64,000 nucleotides of DNA, taken from the NCBI RefSeq assembly GCF_003314995.1, contig NZ_QNRH01000001.1, positions 372,001 through 436,000 on the forward strand, given 5' to 3'. Origin of the DNA: Pseudochrobactrum asaccharolyticum (GTDB lineage: Bacteria; Pseudomonadota; Alphaproteobacteria; Rhizobiales; Rhizobiaceae). The notes below the pieces were generated by a model, which saw only the letters and a program-made list of their open reading frames with translations, made no database searches and was not told where the DNA came from. This document shows, piece after piece, positions 18,466-26,281 of this stretch. The stretch's first letter is position 1; the number at the start of each line of letters is the position of its first letter. Position numbers and translations under genes: made by a program.

Positions 18466-18642
18466 TTATTTCTGCAGGCTGACAAAAAGTACCAGACCGG
18501 TCGCAGTCACCTGTCCGCCGGTATTGGCGGCAATGCCTGTAAAGGCCGCAACGGGCGCTACAAAGAACAAGCTGAAAACAACAATACGCATTGCCAGAAA
18601 CAAGGTGTCGGTCAGGGAGCTCAAAGCACCAGGATTTTTCAT
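18466..18642 (-). CDS. Small membrane protein, 58 aa, unknown
   Basis: A short ORF encoding 58 residues with two hydrophobic stretches (about 13-39 and 46-56); it begins MKNPGALSSLTDTLFLAMR and ends VLFVSLQK. An excellent ribosome site, AAGGAGG, sits eight bases before the ATG. The start codon overlaps the stop of the preceding small ORF (ATGA), so the two are probably translationally coupled. I recognise no family. The strong ribosome site and the coupling make it more likely real than chance. Confidence 0.6.
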   Translation of the reverse strand: MKNPGALSSLTDTLFLAMRIVVFSLFFVAPVAAFTGIAANTGGQVTATGLVLFVSLQK

Positions 18643-18812
18643 GGGCTGACCTCCTTGTGCTGAGTTGCTGTTGTTTGATGAATGCTTGTGTGGTGGGTTG
18701 TCATTGAGAGCAGGACAGGGCGGCTGGAGTGACTTTCATTCATCAGTAGCAATCCGAGAAAAGTCGTACCCAGTGCGAAAAGACTGATGATTGTAAACCG
18801 GTGATACAACAT
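18639..18812 (-). CDS. Small single-pass membrane protein, 57 aa, unknown
   Basis: An ORF of 57 residues starting at ATG 18812, with AGGGGGC a few bases upstream. Residues 7-24 (TIISLFALGTTFLGLLLM) form one hydrophobic helix; the remainder is polar and rich in Thr, His and Ser. Its stop TGA overlaps the ATG of the 58-residue ORF, and the ribosome site of that next ORF lies inside its last codons. Together they look like a two-gene leftward transcript between GST and amn. No family recognised; protein-level evidence is lacking. Confidence 0.5.
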   Translation of the reverse strand: MLYHRFTIISLFALGTTFLGLLLMNESHSSRPVLLSMTTHHTSIHQTTATQHKEVSP

Positions 18813-19058
18813 GGCTTGCCCCCTGTTTCTGTCCTGCTTGATCTTGGGTTTAATCTACAGGACAGGGGCTGAACTCTTTCTGAGAGGTGCGTTCATCGGG
18901 CGTTCAAACTCATGAAGCACAATTAAGCATAATGGTTTGCGACGAATATTATTGTTATAAATTGCGGATTGCTTAATATGTAGTGAGGACTATATATTGT
19001 TATATCTGACCAGTCAGGCAGACTGGCTTTATAAATTTATAATCAGGAGCTGATCTCT

Positions 19059-19778
19059 ATGAGTGCTGAGCCTAAGACCCAAACCAAGCCGATTGAACTT
19101 TATTACTGGCCGACCCCAAATGGCTGGAAAATCAGCATTATGCTCGAGGAACTCGGTGTTCCTTACGAAGTAAAATATATCAATATTGGTAAGGGTGATC
19201 AGTTCGAGCCGTCATTCCTGAAAATCGCTCCGAATAATCGTATGCCTGCGATTATCGATCCGGAAGGGCCGGATGGTCAGCCGATTTCGGTTTTTGAATC
19301 TGGCGCTATTCTTCAATATCTGGGACGTAAATTCGGCAAATTCTATCCGGCAGCTGAGCGCGCCCGTGTGGCTGTAGACGAATGGCTGATGTGGCAGATG
19401 GGTGGTTTAGGGCCTATGTCGGGTCAGGCTGGCCATTTCCGCGTCTATGCACCGGAGAAGGTTGAATATGGCATCAATCGTTATACCAATGAGGTCAACC
19501 GTCTCTATGGCGTATTGAATCGCCAGCTTGAAGGCCGTGATTATATTGCCGGCGATTATTCCATTGCCGATATGGCCTGCGTAGGCTGGATCAGCGCCTA
19601 TAAAAGCTACGATCAGAAACTGGAAGATTTTCCGAATCTGAAACGCTGGTATGAAGCCGTTACAGCCCGCCCTGCGGTGCAGCGCGGTATGGAGCTGGGT
19701 AAGACTGAGCGTGAAAAGAGCAATCTGGCGACGGATAAGTCAGCCCAAAGCGTATTGTTTAACCAGAAAGCACGCTGA
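19059..19778 (+). CDS. Glutathione S-transferase-like protein (Ure2p/YfcG/YghU type)
   Basis: A 239-residue cytosolic GST with the thioredoxin-like domain in the first 90 residues (YYWPTPNGWKISIMLEELGVPYEV, cis-Pro in NRMPAIIDPEG, glutathione-binding ESGAILQYLGRKFGKF) and the all-helical domain after it (YIAGDYSIADMACVGWISAY with the N-capping motif). The PNGWKISIMLEE signature is that of the Ure2p-like nu class, which acts as a disulfide reductase or peroxidase rather than a classical conjugating enzyme. The start ATG follows AGGAGC. Transcription is separate, with its own terminator. Confidence 0.92.
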   Translation: MSAEPKTQTKPIELYYWPTPNGWKISIMLEELGVPYEVKYINIGKGDQFEPSFLKIAPNNRMPAIIDPEGPDGQPISVFESGAILQYLGRKFGKFYPAAERARVAVDEWLMWQMGGLGPMSGQAGHFRVYAPEKVEYGINRYTNEVNRLYGVLNRQLEGRDYIAGDYSIADMACVGWISAYKSYDQKLEDFPNLKRWYEAVTARPAVQRGMELGKTEREKSNLATDKSAQSVLFNQKAR

Positions 19779-19836
19779 CCGGTTCAGCAAAACTATCCTC
19801 TCCGATAGGTGTTAAGCACCTTGGGAGGCAGTCTTG

Positions 19837-19872
19837 AGGCGTTGCATGACGGAAGTTGTGCAACGCCTTTTT
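19837..19872 (+). terminator. Rho-independent terminator after the GST gene
   Basis: AGGCGTTGCA at 19837-19846 pairs exactly with TGCAACGCCT at 19859-19868 and is followed by TTTT. Confidence 0.9.
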
Positions 19873-19888
19873 GCTTTCTTCGGGATAA

Positions 19889-20233
19889 TTACTGGCGCGT
19901 CAGCTTCTCAGTTTTGCAGATCAGACCGCCTGCAACACAGCCAGCCAGAGATAATGTATTGCCGCTGACACTGGCTTTGCCGGAATAGGTTTTGCCTTCA
20001 TCGAGCTTGTTGACGGTGCCTTTGTAGTTTCCGTCTTTGCCGGTCATCTTGCCGATGGATTTGCCTTTATATTCGCTGTTCAGCACAGTGCCGCAATAAT
20101 CATCGCCGCCGCAGTTTTTATATTCGATAATTGTGCCGGTTGAGCGCTTCCATGTGCCGACAATTGGTTCTGCGGCGAGAGCAGGGCTAAGCGATACGGT
20201 CAGCGCTGCAATGGTAAGCAAAATTCTCTTCAT
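19889..20233 (-). CDS. DUF2147 family secreted protein
   Basis: A 114-residue protein with a signal peptide (MKRILLTIAALTVSLSPALA, cleavage after residue 20) and a DUF2147-type beta-barrel domain: GTWKRSTGTIIEYKNCGGDDYCGTV at its start and LAGCVAGGLICKTEKLTR at its end, with two cysteine pairs likely disulfide-linked. It should be periplasmic. The biochemical role of the family is not known. Upstream lies a palindrome similar to the one before etfQO, a possible shared regulator. Confidence 0.85.
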   Translation of the reverse strand: MKRILLTIAALTVSLSPALAAEPIVGTWKRSTGTIIEYKNCGGDDYCGTVLNSEYKGKSIGKMTGKDGNYKGTVNKLDEGKTYSGKASVSGNTLSLAGCVAGGLICKTEKLTRQ

Positions 20234-20281
20234 TGTTTCCTCCCGAAGATGCGTAATCTGTGATGTGACTATTATTTACGC

Positions 20282-20295
20282 TCACGTAAACGTAA
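20282..20295. promoter_or_regulatory. Second ACGT-palindrome, LiuR-like
   Basis: TCACGT, AA, ACGTAA: 5 of 6 arm positions pair, and the centre and ACGT cores match the site before etfQO. An overlapping TTTACG/CGTAAA pair is at 20275-20280 and 20285-20290. It lies 49 bp upstream of the DUF2147 start codon. Regulator identity is inferred. Confidence 0.35.
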
Positions 20296-20632
20296 TCCAA
20301 TCTTGCATGCTTGAAAAGAGGGGATTTCGATGTGGAAAATGAATTGCCGAGGGGAGTTGTAAAAGACGAATGTGCTTCTTGGTTAGCATCAGGTTTAAAT
20401 TAGCAATGTGCGAAAAATCGTGATTTTAGCAGAAAGCCCGTAAAACCGGCAGAGTTATTCTTAATGAATTCTGATGTTTACCCATTGTTTGGATTTTGTT
20501 GATTGGCTGTTAAGGATGCAATTTAACGGCGGTTTCAACTCTTTCCTGCATTCTGATCACAACAACAGCAGAGATCTGCACGGCACTTTCAGCCTTAAGC
20601 AGACCGCAGTTTAACAGGACAGGATCAGAGCA
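20296..20632. other. Intergenic region, nothing further recognised
   Basis: AT-rich spacer between the divergent DUF2147 and Sel1-like genes. It should hold the promoter of the Sel1-like gene, but I cannot place one with confidence. Confidence 0.5.
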
Positions 20633-20893
20633 ATGTTTGCAGGTTTTAAAGCGAAGTCAGAAAATAGCATCAATGCCATGCAGGCCGAAATGCTGTTTGA
20701 AACCGGTATGATGTATTACGCAGGACGTGACTGCGAAACGGATCGTATCGAAGCTTATAAATGGTTCAATATTGCTGCAATCCGTGGCGATGACCGTGCC
20801 CTGCCAATGCGCACGCAGCTCTCATCACTAATGAGCAAGACCGAACTGGTGCGCGCTCTGCGTGAGGCTCGTGAATGGATGGCGCGTCATTAA
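20633..20893 (+). CDS. Small Sel1-repeat protein
   Basis: An 86-residue protein containing one Sel1-like TPR-type repeat (MLFETGMMYYAGRDCETDRIEAYKWFNIAAIRGDDRA) followed by a helical tail. Sel1 repeats make protein-protein contacts. Short single-repeat proteins of this size are common in Rhizobiales and have no assigned role. There is no signal peptide. The start is ATG 20633 after a CAGGACAGGATCAGAGCA leader. The gene is monocistronic and ends just before a run of GCCGC hairpins. Confidence 0.8.
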   Translation: MFAGFKAKSENSINAMQAEMLFETGMMYYAGRDCETDRIEAYKWFNIAAIRGDDRALPMRTQLSSLMSKTELVRALREAREWMARH

Positions 20894-20926
20894 TCGCGCC
20901 ATAGGAGTTGTATTCAGTTAGCTAGA

Positions 20927-20994
20927 GCCGCAAGCGGCTTTATTTAACTCGTGGCCGCATAGCGGCTTTGCTTAGCTAGTGGCCGCATAGCGGC
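20927..20994. repeat. Three tandem GCCGC-(A/AT)-(A)GCGGC hairpins
   Basis: GCCGCAAGCGGC at 20927-20938, GCCGCATAGCGGC at 20954-20966 and again at 20982-20994, 27-28 bp apart. The latter two share GTG before and TAGCGGC after. The last unit overlaps the final codons of the leftward yitT gene, encoding GRYAATS. The first, followed by TTTATTT, may terminate the Sel1-like gene. Confidence 0.7.
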
Positions 20995-21622
20995 CGGGCT
21001 TATGATTAATCGCGATAATAACATTCATCACCACTGCACCGATGACCGAAAGCGCAACCTGCTGTGGTGAAAGATAAAACAGGGATATTGCCATAAGCAG
21101 GAGATCAAGTGCGAGTTGCGACCAGCCCGCACGGATATTGTAATTATCCTGCAAATACAGCGCCAGAATATTAATGCCGCCGACACCCGCACGATGGCGA
21201 AACAGTGCCAGCACGCCCATGCCGACCAAAGTGCCGCCCATGATCGCTGCGAAAACCGGTTCTAATGTCGAGAAATCCACCCACATCGGAAACAGGCGCG
21301 TAAAGACAGACATCAAAGCCACGGCAATAAAGGTGCGGATAGTAAAGTGCCAGCCCATCCGTTTGATGGCCAGATAATAAAAAGGCAGATTGATCAGGAA
21401 AAATACCAGAGCAAACTGCCAGTTGGTCGCATAGTGCACGAGAAGGGCAACACCCGCCGTGCTGCCGGTCATAAGTTTAGCCTGCGCATAGAGAGCCAGT
21501 CCGAGGCTCACAAAGCTCGTACCTATCAGCATAGCCACAACATCTTCGTAGAAACGGTGCCTCTCAGTAGGGAGCACTGAGGATAGAGCCGGAATTGCAT
21601 CTGGTGTTGTGACTTCAGCCAT
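20972..21622 (-). CDS. YitT family membrane protein
   Basis: A 216-residue inner-membrane protein with about five to six helices. It matches the YitT/DUF161 N-terminal module: GTSFVSLGLALYAQAKLMTGSTAGVALLVHY, FFLINLPFYYLAIKRMGWHFTIRTF, and a GGTLVGMGVLALFRHRAGVGGINILALYLQD motif. The C-terminal cytoplasmic domain of larger YitT proteins is absent. A TTG at 21637 extends the frame by five codons; ATG 21622 with AGGG upstream is preferred. The last residues are encoded by a tandem hairpin repeat, so the natural C-terminus may have been altered. Transport function is suspected but not established. Confidence 0.85.
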   Translation of the reverse strand: MAEVTTPDAIPALSSVLPTERHRFYEDVVAMLIGTSFVSLGLALYAQAKLMTGSTAGVALLVHYATNWQFALVFFLINLPFYYLAIKRMGWHFTIRTFIAVALMSVFTRLFPMWVDFSTLEPVFAAIMGGTLVGMGVLALFRHRAGVGGINILALYLQDNYNIRAGWSQLALDLLLMAISLFYLSPQQVALSVIGAVVMNVIIAINHKPGRYAATS

Positions 21623-21637
21623 GAAAAGACCCTGCAA

Positions 21638-22109
21638 CTTGCTGCTGCGGCGTAACTTAAAACGTCGGACAGGTAATTGTTAAAACGTAAACTGAAAAAC
21701 AGCGAAACCTTCATGGAGTGCTGCCAGAGGTGTTTCTAGCGGAAAACAGAGGTAAAATCAGCGGTGAGAAAATTGTTATTTTGGCTCTGGCAATAGCGAA
21801 TTATGCGCGGATTTTACGTTTTACTATTCCGATAATTGCGCGTGAATGAGCAGCGCTGTCAGGTGAAATGCTGCCCAAAATTGGTATAAATCAAGTTGAG
21901 CAGGGCTTTTACCGGTGATTTACTGTCGTAAACCGCGCATGAACTGTCATTTATTGCATTCGCAATCATTATAAAAATGCTATGTTTAACGTCTAAAATA
22001 TAAGCAGTGATAATGCTGGCTCACAGTGCGTCAAATCCTTTCAGAAATTGTGAAAAGGTTTTGCATTCGGAATCTTATACGATATTGATGGAAAAACGCT
22101 TTAGGCACA
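21638..22109. other. Intergenic region between divergent yitT and secreted-protein genes
   Basis: This 470-bp stretch holds no ORF with a credible ribosome site. The only patterned element is TTGGT-ATAA-ATCAA at 21881-21894, one base from an Fnr/FixK box, which I consider weak. Confidence 0.5.
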
Positions 22110-22139
22110 GTGTCTTATAACTCACTCAGGAGAACAGAG

Positions 22140-22781
22140 ATGAAAATTCAAACTCTCAGCCGTCTCGGCGGCGCAGCACTGCTGACCGGAATGGCCGTCT
22201 TTGTACTGTCTTCACCAGCCAGTGCGCTGACCATGGCAGAATGCAGCACCAAATATCAGGCTGCTAAAGATGCCGGCACACTGGGCAATATGAAGTGGAA
22301 TGATTTCCGCAAAGCGCAGTGCGGTACCGATTCTTCTGCTGCCCCTGCTGCAGCTCCGGCCGCGCCTGGAAAACCTGCCAAGCAGGCCGCAGCACCTAAA
22401 GCTGATGAGCCAAAAGGCCTGACCATGCAGCAATGCTCTGCAAAATATAAAGCAGCTCAGGAAACAGGTCTTGCAACCGGACTGAAATGGAATGCTTTCC
22501 GTAAGGAAGAGTGTGGTCCTGGTGCAGATCCTGAAAAAGTAACGGCGGTTTCCACCAAGGAGCCGGCTGCACCGACGACGGCTGCTCCTAGCGGTGTGAA
22601 ATTTCCGTCAGCTGTTTTCAGCAAATATGCCAGTGAGACTGAAGGCAAGCAGCGTATGAAAACCTGTCTCGACCAGTATTATGCCAATAAGAGTGCAAAT
22701 TCGCTCAATGGCCTGCGCTGGATCCAGAAGGGCGGCGGTTATTACAGCCTTTGTAATGCCCGTCTGAAGGGCAATTCCTGA
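22140..22781 (+). CDS. Secreted protein with three Cys-containing repeats, unknown function
   Basis: A 213-residue protein with a signal peptide (cleavage near ASA, residue 29). A repeat occurs at about residues 31-62 (TMAECSTKYQAAKDAGTLGNMKWNDFRKAQCG) and 95-126 (LTMQQCSAKYKAAQETGLATGLKWNAFRKEECG). A degenerate third copy is at about 171-210 (MKTCLDQYYANKSANSLNGLRW...YYSLCNARL). Each repeat has two cysteines that could form a disulfide. Pro/Ala/Lys-rich linkers separate them, suggesting a cell-wall or outer-membrane-facing periplasmic protein. The start is ATG 22140 with AGGAGAAC upstream; an in-frame codon at 22110 is less likely. Conserved but uncharacterised in Rhizobiales, as far as I can tell. 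Confidence 0.8.
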   Translation: MKIQTLSRLGGAALLTGMAVFVLSSPASALTMAECSTKYQAAKDAGTLGNMKWNDFRKAQCGTDSSAAPAAAPAAPGKPAKQAAAPKADEPKGLTMQQCSAKYKAAQETGLATGLKWNAFRKEECGPGADPEKVTAVSTKEPAAPTTAAPSGVKFPSAVFSKYASETEGKQRMKTCLDQYYANKSANSLNGLRWIQKGGGYYSLCNARLKGNS

Positions 22782-22811
22782 TAGCTCATTCTGCTAATCA
22801 GCTATGAAGCG

Positions 22812-22847
22812 AAAATAGCCGCCTCAATTTTGAGGCGGCTATTTTTA
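22812..22847. terminator. Bidirectional terminator
   Basis: AAAATAGCCGCCTCA pairs with TGAGGCGGCTATTTTT around a four-base loop. It lies between the secreted repeat-protein gene and the convergent anchored HhH-protein gene. Confidence 0.9.
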
Positions 22848-22881
22848 TATGAAGCCTGCGATATGTGACGAATTCTAAAGC

Positions 22882-23667
22882 TTATTGAACAGCTTCGGTT
22901 TTCTTGGCAGTTTTCGACTTGGCTGTTGTCGTCGATTTTGTCGCTTTTTTCACTGCCCGCTTTGCGACTGTGCTTGGCGCAGGTGCTGATTTGGCAATGA
23001 GCTTCTTAGCTTGCGCGCACCAGTTCTCACGTTCTGCGCGACCTGCAAAACCTGTGCTACGGTTGAGCCAACTAATTTGCAGTTCATTCAGATCTGCCAG
23101 CTGGTCATAATGAAAAATGCCGATGGCAAATAGTTTGTTTTGAATAGCTTTACCAATACCGTTGATCAAAGTCAGATCATCGGCCGTGCCATTACGTGGT
23201 TTTTTTAGAAGCTCCGGCTCAGTTGGCAGAACTTGCTCTGCGATGAGTTCCGGCTCTGGTTCGCTGACTGGTGTCACCTTAGTAGCAGGCTCATCGCAGG
23301 CAGCAAGCGCTGTTGTGTTTGCCTCTGCGGAGAGCGCATTTACTACCGGTTTGCTATGAGCAGGGCCTACCGGTTCAGCAGCGGGAATGATTTTCTTTGT
23401 TACCTGAGCTTCTTTCGCTGGAGCAGTTGGCTTTGTTTTAGCATCGGTTTTTTCTTGCGGAACCACCATTTTGATAGATGACAGAGCAGGGGGTGTTTTC
23501 GCCGCTGCTGTTTTGTCAGCAGGTGCCGGCACACTCTCAGAAGATTTCGCAGGCGGAATGGTATTGGCTGCCGGTTGCTTTGCCTTGGAACTGTTAACTT
23601 TGCTGTAAAGCAGGCCAAGGAGAAATACGATTACACCGGCCAGTGCGATCCAGAGTAAAAATTCCAT
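22882..23667 (-). CDS. Membrane-anchored protein with C-terminal HhH-like domain
   Basis: A 261-residue protein with one N-terminal helix (residues 2-21), a long Pro/Ala/Lys/Glu-rich linker, and a domain at about 163-223 beginning DDLTLINGIGKAIQNKLFAIG. That domain contains the helix-hairpin-helix G-I-G and ends in the GRAERENWCAQAKKL segment. The same module forms the extra C-terminal tail of many alphaproteobacterial NuoE proteins; here it stands alone on a tether. The last 30 residues are a basic Lys/Thr/Ala tail, so nucleic acid binding near the membrane is possible. The start is ATG 23667, with AGGAG nine bases upstream; an upstream in-frame codon at 23715 is rejected. Confidence 0.75.
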   Translation of the reverse strand: MEFLLWIALAGVIVFLLGLLYSKVNSSKAKQPAANTIPPAKSSESVPAPADKTAAAKTPPALSSIKMVVPQEKTDAKTKPTAPAKEAQVTKKIIPAAEPVGPAHSKPVVNALSAEANTTALAACDEPATKVTPVSEPEPELIAEQVLPTEPELLKKPRNGTADDLTLINGIGKAIQNKLFAIGIFHYDQLADLNELQISWLNRSTGFAGRAERENWCAQAKKLIAKSAPAPSTVAKRAVKKATKSTTTAKSKTAKKTEAVQ

Positions 23668-23908
23668 ATAAATCTCCTTATGAGTGTTATCCGCTGCACA
23701 GACTGAATAGCGCATTAATTATGGGCATATTCAGGCGCTGACCTGATTATTGTTCATTGGTTTTAGAACAGGGCAGAGACAATGTGTGCTGTGAAATATA
23801 GCAGAATGCGAGCCGGTGCAAAATGCTGCGTCTCATAAAGCGTGGGGATAAAGCCAGAGTGGTGAATGTGTAAGAGTGTTTTACGCTGAACTCAAAGAGC
23901 TGAAAACA

Positions 23909-23936
23909 GAAAACCCGGCAGTATAAACTGCCGGGT
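23909..23936 (-). terminator. Terminator of the leftward porin
   Basis: ACCCGGCAGT and ACTGCCGGGT form a stem around a TATAA-like loop. On the minus strand it is followed by TTTTC, 37 bp after the porin stop. Confidence 0.85.
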
Positions 23937-23972
23937 CTCTGTAACCTTACGGTCTGTTTTAAGCTATAAAAC

Positions 23973-25178
23973 TTAGAACGAACGCTGGAAGCGGATCATA
24001 CCCTGCCAAGCATCGTCGCCCTTAAGAACCGACTTGTTGTCGCTCCATTTGGTGTAGGATACTTCTGGAGTAATTGTGAAGCCTGGAACCAGCTGGTAAG
24101 CTACGTTTGCAGTTGCTGCGAAGGTTTTTGCATCTTCGTAAGCGAGCTGCACGTTGAAGGTTGCTTTGTCGGTAGCTTTGAATTTCGCGCCACCCCAAAC
24201 AGCCCAATCGCCACCCCATGTGCCGTAGAAGCTGTCTACGATACGAACGCCGCGCTGTACGCCATCAACTGTGTAAGCATATGCGTAATGATCGTTGTTC
24301 GACTTGTAGCCGCCCTGTACCCATACGGAGAACTGTTCAGTTACGTTTACATCGAGACGTACTTTACCAGCCCATTCTTCGTTCTGTGCATCGTAAGCAG
24401 CAACACCAACGATCGAACCCCAAGCCTGTTCAAATTTCAGACCACCAACGATATGTGGTGTGTAGTCATCAATTTTAACGCCTTTGGTTTTGAAGTCTTT
24501 GTTATCAAAGCCTACATATGTCGCGCCAGCATCAGCATCGCCTGTGCCACCCTGTTCAAGAGCGATCATAGCCGAGAAGCCATTGCCGCCTGTGAATGTG
24601 TAGCTGATGGCGTTGGTGCGGTAGCCGCCACCGAGGATTACGTCGTCGTTCATTACGTCGCCGTAGTAACCTGGGAAGGTTACGAATGCGGATTCGTCAA
24701 GACCAACGCGCAGACCGCCGAGCTGGATGTAGCCGTAACGCAGCGAGCCGGAAGAACCAGCATCTTTGCCGTTTTCGTACTGGAAGCGAAGATCAGCATA
24801 TGTCTTCAGTGTGCCGAGTTCAGTTTCAGACGCTGTTGTGAAGCGCAGAGCGAAACGGGACATGAAGTTGTAGGTGTCGCGTTTTTTGTTTGTCAGGTCG
24901 CCAATGAAATCTTTGTTGGCAACAGCATCACGAACTGCACGGTCGTTTGCACGAGCGTATACGTTGTCGCCGCCTTTGATGTCAGCGCGAACATAACCGC
25001 CGATGCGCAGGCATGTTTCTGTGCCTGGAATGTAGAAGTAGCCAGCGCCGTATGCATCGCAAACGCGTACATATTCAACAGCTTCTGGTTCTGGTGCAAC
25101 GATGGCGTCGGCAGCCTGAGCGCCGGATACTGCAACGAGAGCTGCAGCGGAGCCGAGAAGAAGGCTCTTAATGTTCAT
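23973..25178 (-). CDS. omp2: Omp2-type porin (Porin_2 family), copy 1
   Basis: A trimeric outer-membrane beta-barrel that lets small solutes in. 401 residues, with a signal peptide (cleavage AQA/AD, residue 22), the conserved start [23 protein letters not shown] with Cys40 and Cys56, alternating strands, and C-terminal GMIRFQRSF ending in Phe as needed for barrel assembly. It is paired head to head with copy 2 at 26105. The first 59 codons and the ribosome-site region are identical in DNA, and later barrel strands are also shared. Brucella omp2b/omp2a have this arrangement and are known to exchange sequence. The surface loops differ between copies. Which copy equals omp2a or omp2b cannot be decided here. 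Confidence 0.95.
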   Translation of the reverse strand: MNIKSLLLGSAAALVAVSGAQAADAIVAPEPEAVEYVRVCDAYGAGYFYIPGTETCLRIGGYVRADIKGGDNVYARANDRAVRDAVANKDFIGDLTNKKRDTYNFMSRFALRFTTASETELGTLKTYADLRFQYENGKDAGSSGSLRYGYIQLGGLRVGLDESAFVTFPGYYGDVMNDDVILGGGYRTNAISYTFTGGNGFSAMIALEQGGTGDADAGATYVGFDNKDFKTKGVKIDDYTPHIVGGLKFEQAWGSIVGVAAYDAQNEEWAGKVRLDVNVTEQFSVWVQGGYKSNNDHYAYAYTVDGVQRGVRIVDSFYGTWGGDWAVWGGAKFKATDKATFNVQLAYEDAKTFAATANVAYQLVPGFTITPEVSYTKWSDNKSVLKGDDAWQGMIRFQRSF

Positions 25179-25194
25179 TTCTGACCTCCAGTCA
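25002..25194 (-). repeat. 193-bp inverted repeat, left arm
   Basis: An exact reverse complement of 26089-26281 by direct reading. It covers TGACTGGAGGTCAGAA before the ATG and the first 59 codons of the leftward porin. Sequence diverges at once on either side (25195 upstream, 25001 downstream). Confidence 0.9.
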
Positions 25195-25828
25195 AAGTTT
25201 TAAATGGGTCTGGGCATTTTATTTTGGCTGAAGGACAACCTGCCCCCATCCCCTTGGGTGAAAAAGTCGCTACCGAAGCGCTCCTTCTTCTGTCCCCAAG
25301 ATACTCAGGCTCAGTTTTGTTGCAACACTGAAAACGCATAAGTAGGGAGTGAGTTGTTGCTATCGGTATATCGTGTTGCAGAAAAGACACGAAACTCGGC
25401 CTAGGCTGTGGATTTCATTTATGTTTTGTTTATAAACGTTAAAGGAAATTAACCTGAATTTGCGGGCTTTTCAGCCTTTTTATGCAAATCATAGTGCGCA
25501 AATCATCGCGAAGCAGCTCTGCCCGCATATATAGCGCGATCAGATTTCGAGAGACGATAATGCTGCAAAGGCAGCAAATTAGACGCTTTGTTTGCCGAAA
25601 AGATTCGCCTCGGTGGATAAGAGGCGCATTTCATTGATTCCTGACTTTGATTCTTTGAAAAAGAGCCAACGTTGTCCATAGCGTATATATATGCAGGCTT
25701 AATAATCGCATAAAACTATCAGAATTAGGCTGCTTTTTCACGATACGCTGTTGATGATGCATATTTTTTTGCACTTTACGCGTAAAGTGCTTGAACTCCT
25801 GATTATTACCGGCTATTGCGCCTTTACC
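25195..25828. other. Porin upstream region between the inverted repeats
   Basis: Long leader and promoter region of the leftward porin. TGCAACAC at 25321-25328 and GTGTTGCA at 25373-25380 are exact inverted copies that could form a leader stem. Two GATTC sites occur near 25635-25655. A perfect palindrome lies at 25771-25790. No ORF with a ribosome site is seen. Confidence 0.5.
25771..25790. promoter_or_regulatory. 20-bp perfect palindrome
   Basis: GCACTTTACG followed directly by its reverse complement CGTAAAGTGC, with no spacer. It lies 38 bp before tRNA-Ser and inside the segment bounded by the porin inverted repeats. A dimeric repressor operator or a recombinase site are both possible; neither is shown. 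Confidence 0.6.
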
Positions 25829-25918
25829 GGAGAGGTGGCCGAGTGGTCGAAGGCGCTCCCCTGCTAAGGGAGTATACCCGGAAGGGTATCGTGGGTTCGA
25901 ATCCCATCCTCTCCGCCA
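25829..25918 (+). tRNA. tRNA-Ser (anticodon GCT)
   Basis: A 90-base class-II tRNA. The acceptor stem GGAGAGG pairs with CCTCTCC, followed by encoded G-CCA. The anticodon loop CTGCTAA has GCT at 25863-25865 on a TCCCC/GGGGA-type stem. A long variable arm (TACCCGGAAGGGTA) and a T arm GGGTTCGAATCCC are present. It reads AGC/AGT codons. It lies between the two porins, inside the inverted-repeat interval. Confidence 0.97.
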
Positions 25919-26088
25919 TAATTTAAAAATACCCGCAAACCGGCAGATTTTCTGACCGGTTTTTTTGTTGTTTTGCGTGGTTTTATTGCCCCGATTTGGC
26001 GTGCTTTTTTCGACTTTTGGAAAATTTTAATTTAAAAAATTTTGTAACATGTTGAATTTATATGATTTTTTATCATCCTTAATGTTTC

Positions 26089-26281
26089 TGACTGGAGGTC
26101 AGAAATGAACATTAAGAGCCTTCTTCTCGGCTCCGCTGCAGCTCTCGTTGCAGTATCCGGCGCTCAGGCTGCCGACGCCATCGTTGCACCAGAACCAGAA
26201 GCTGTTGAATATGTACGCGTTTGCGATGCATACGGCGCTGGCTACTTCTACATTCCAGGCACAGAAACATGCCTGCGCATC
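26089..26281 (+). repeat. 193-bp inverted repeat, right arm
   Basis: Exact reverse complement of 25002-25194. It contains the ribosome site GGAGG, the ATG and the first 59 codons of the rightward porin. 894 bp separate the arms. Confidence 0.9.

Noticed and set aside
21881-21894. Possible Fnr box TTGGT-ATAA-ATCAA
   Set aside because: One mismatch in the left half and neighbours with no link to oxygen control; listed only as a weak pattern.
24288-25184. 298-codon frame antisense to the leftward porin, and a matching 210-codon frame at 26099-26731
   Set aside because: Both are mirror translations of the porin coding strand, including the shared 59 codons; no independent start signals.
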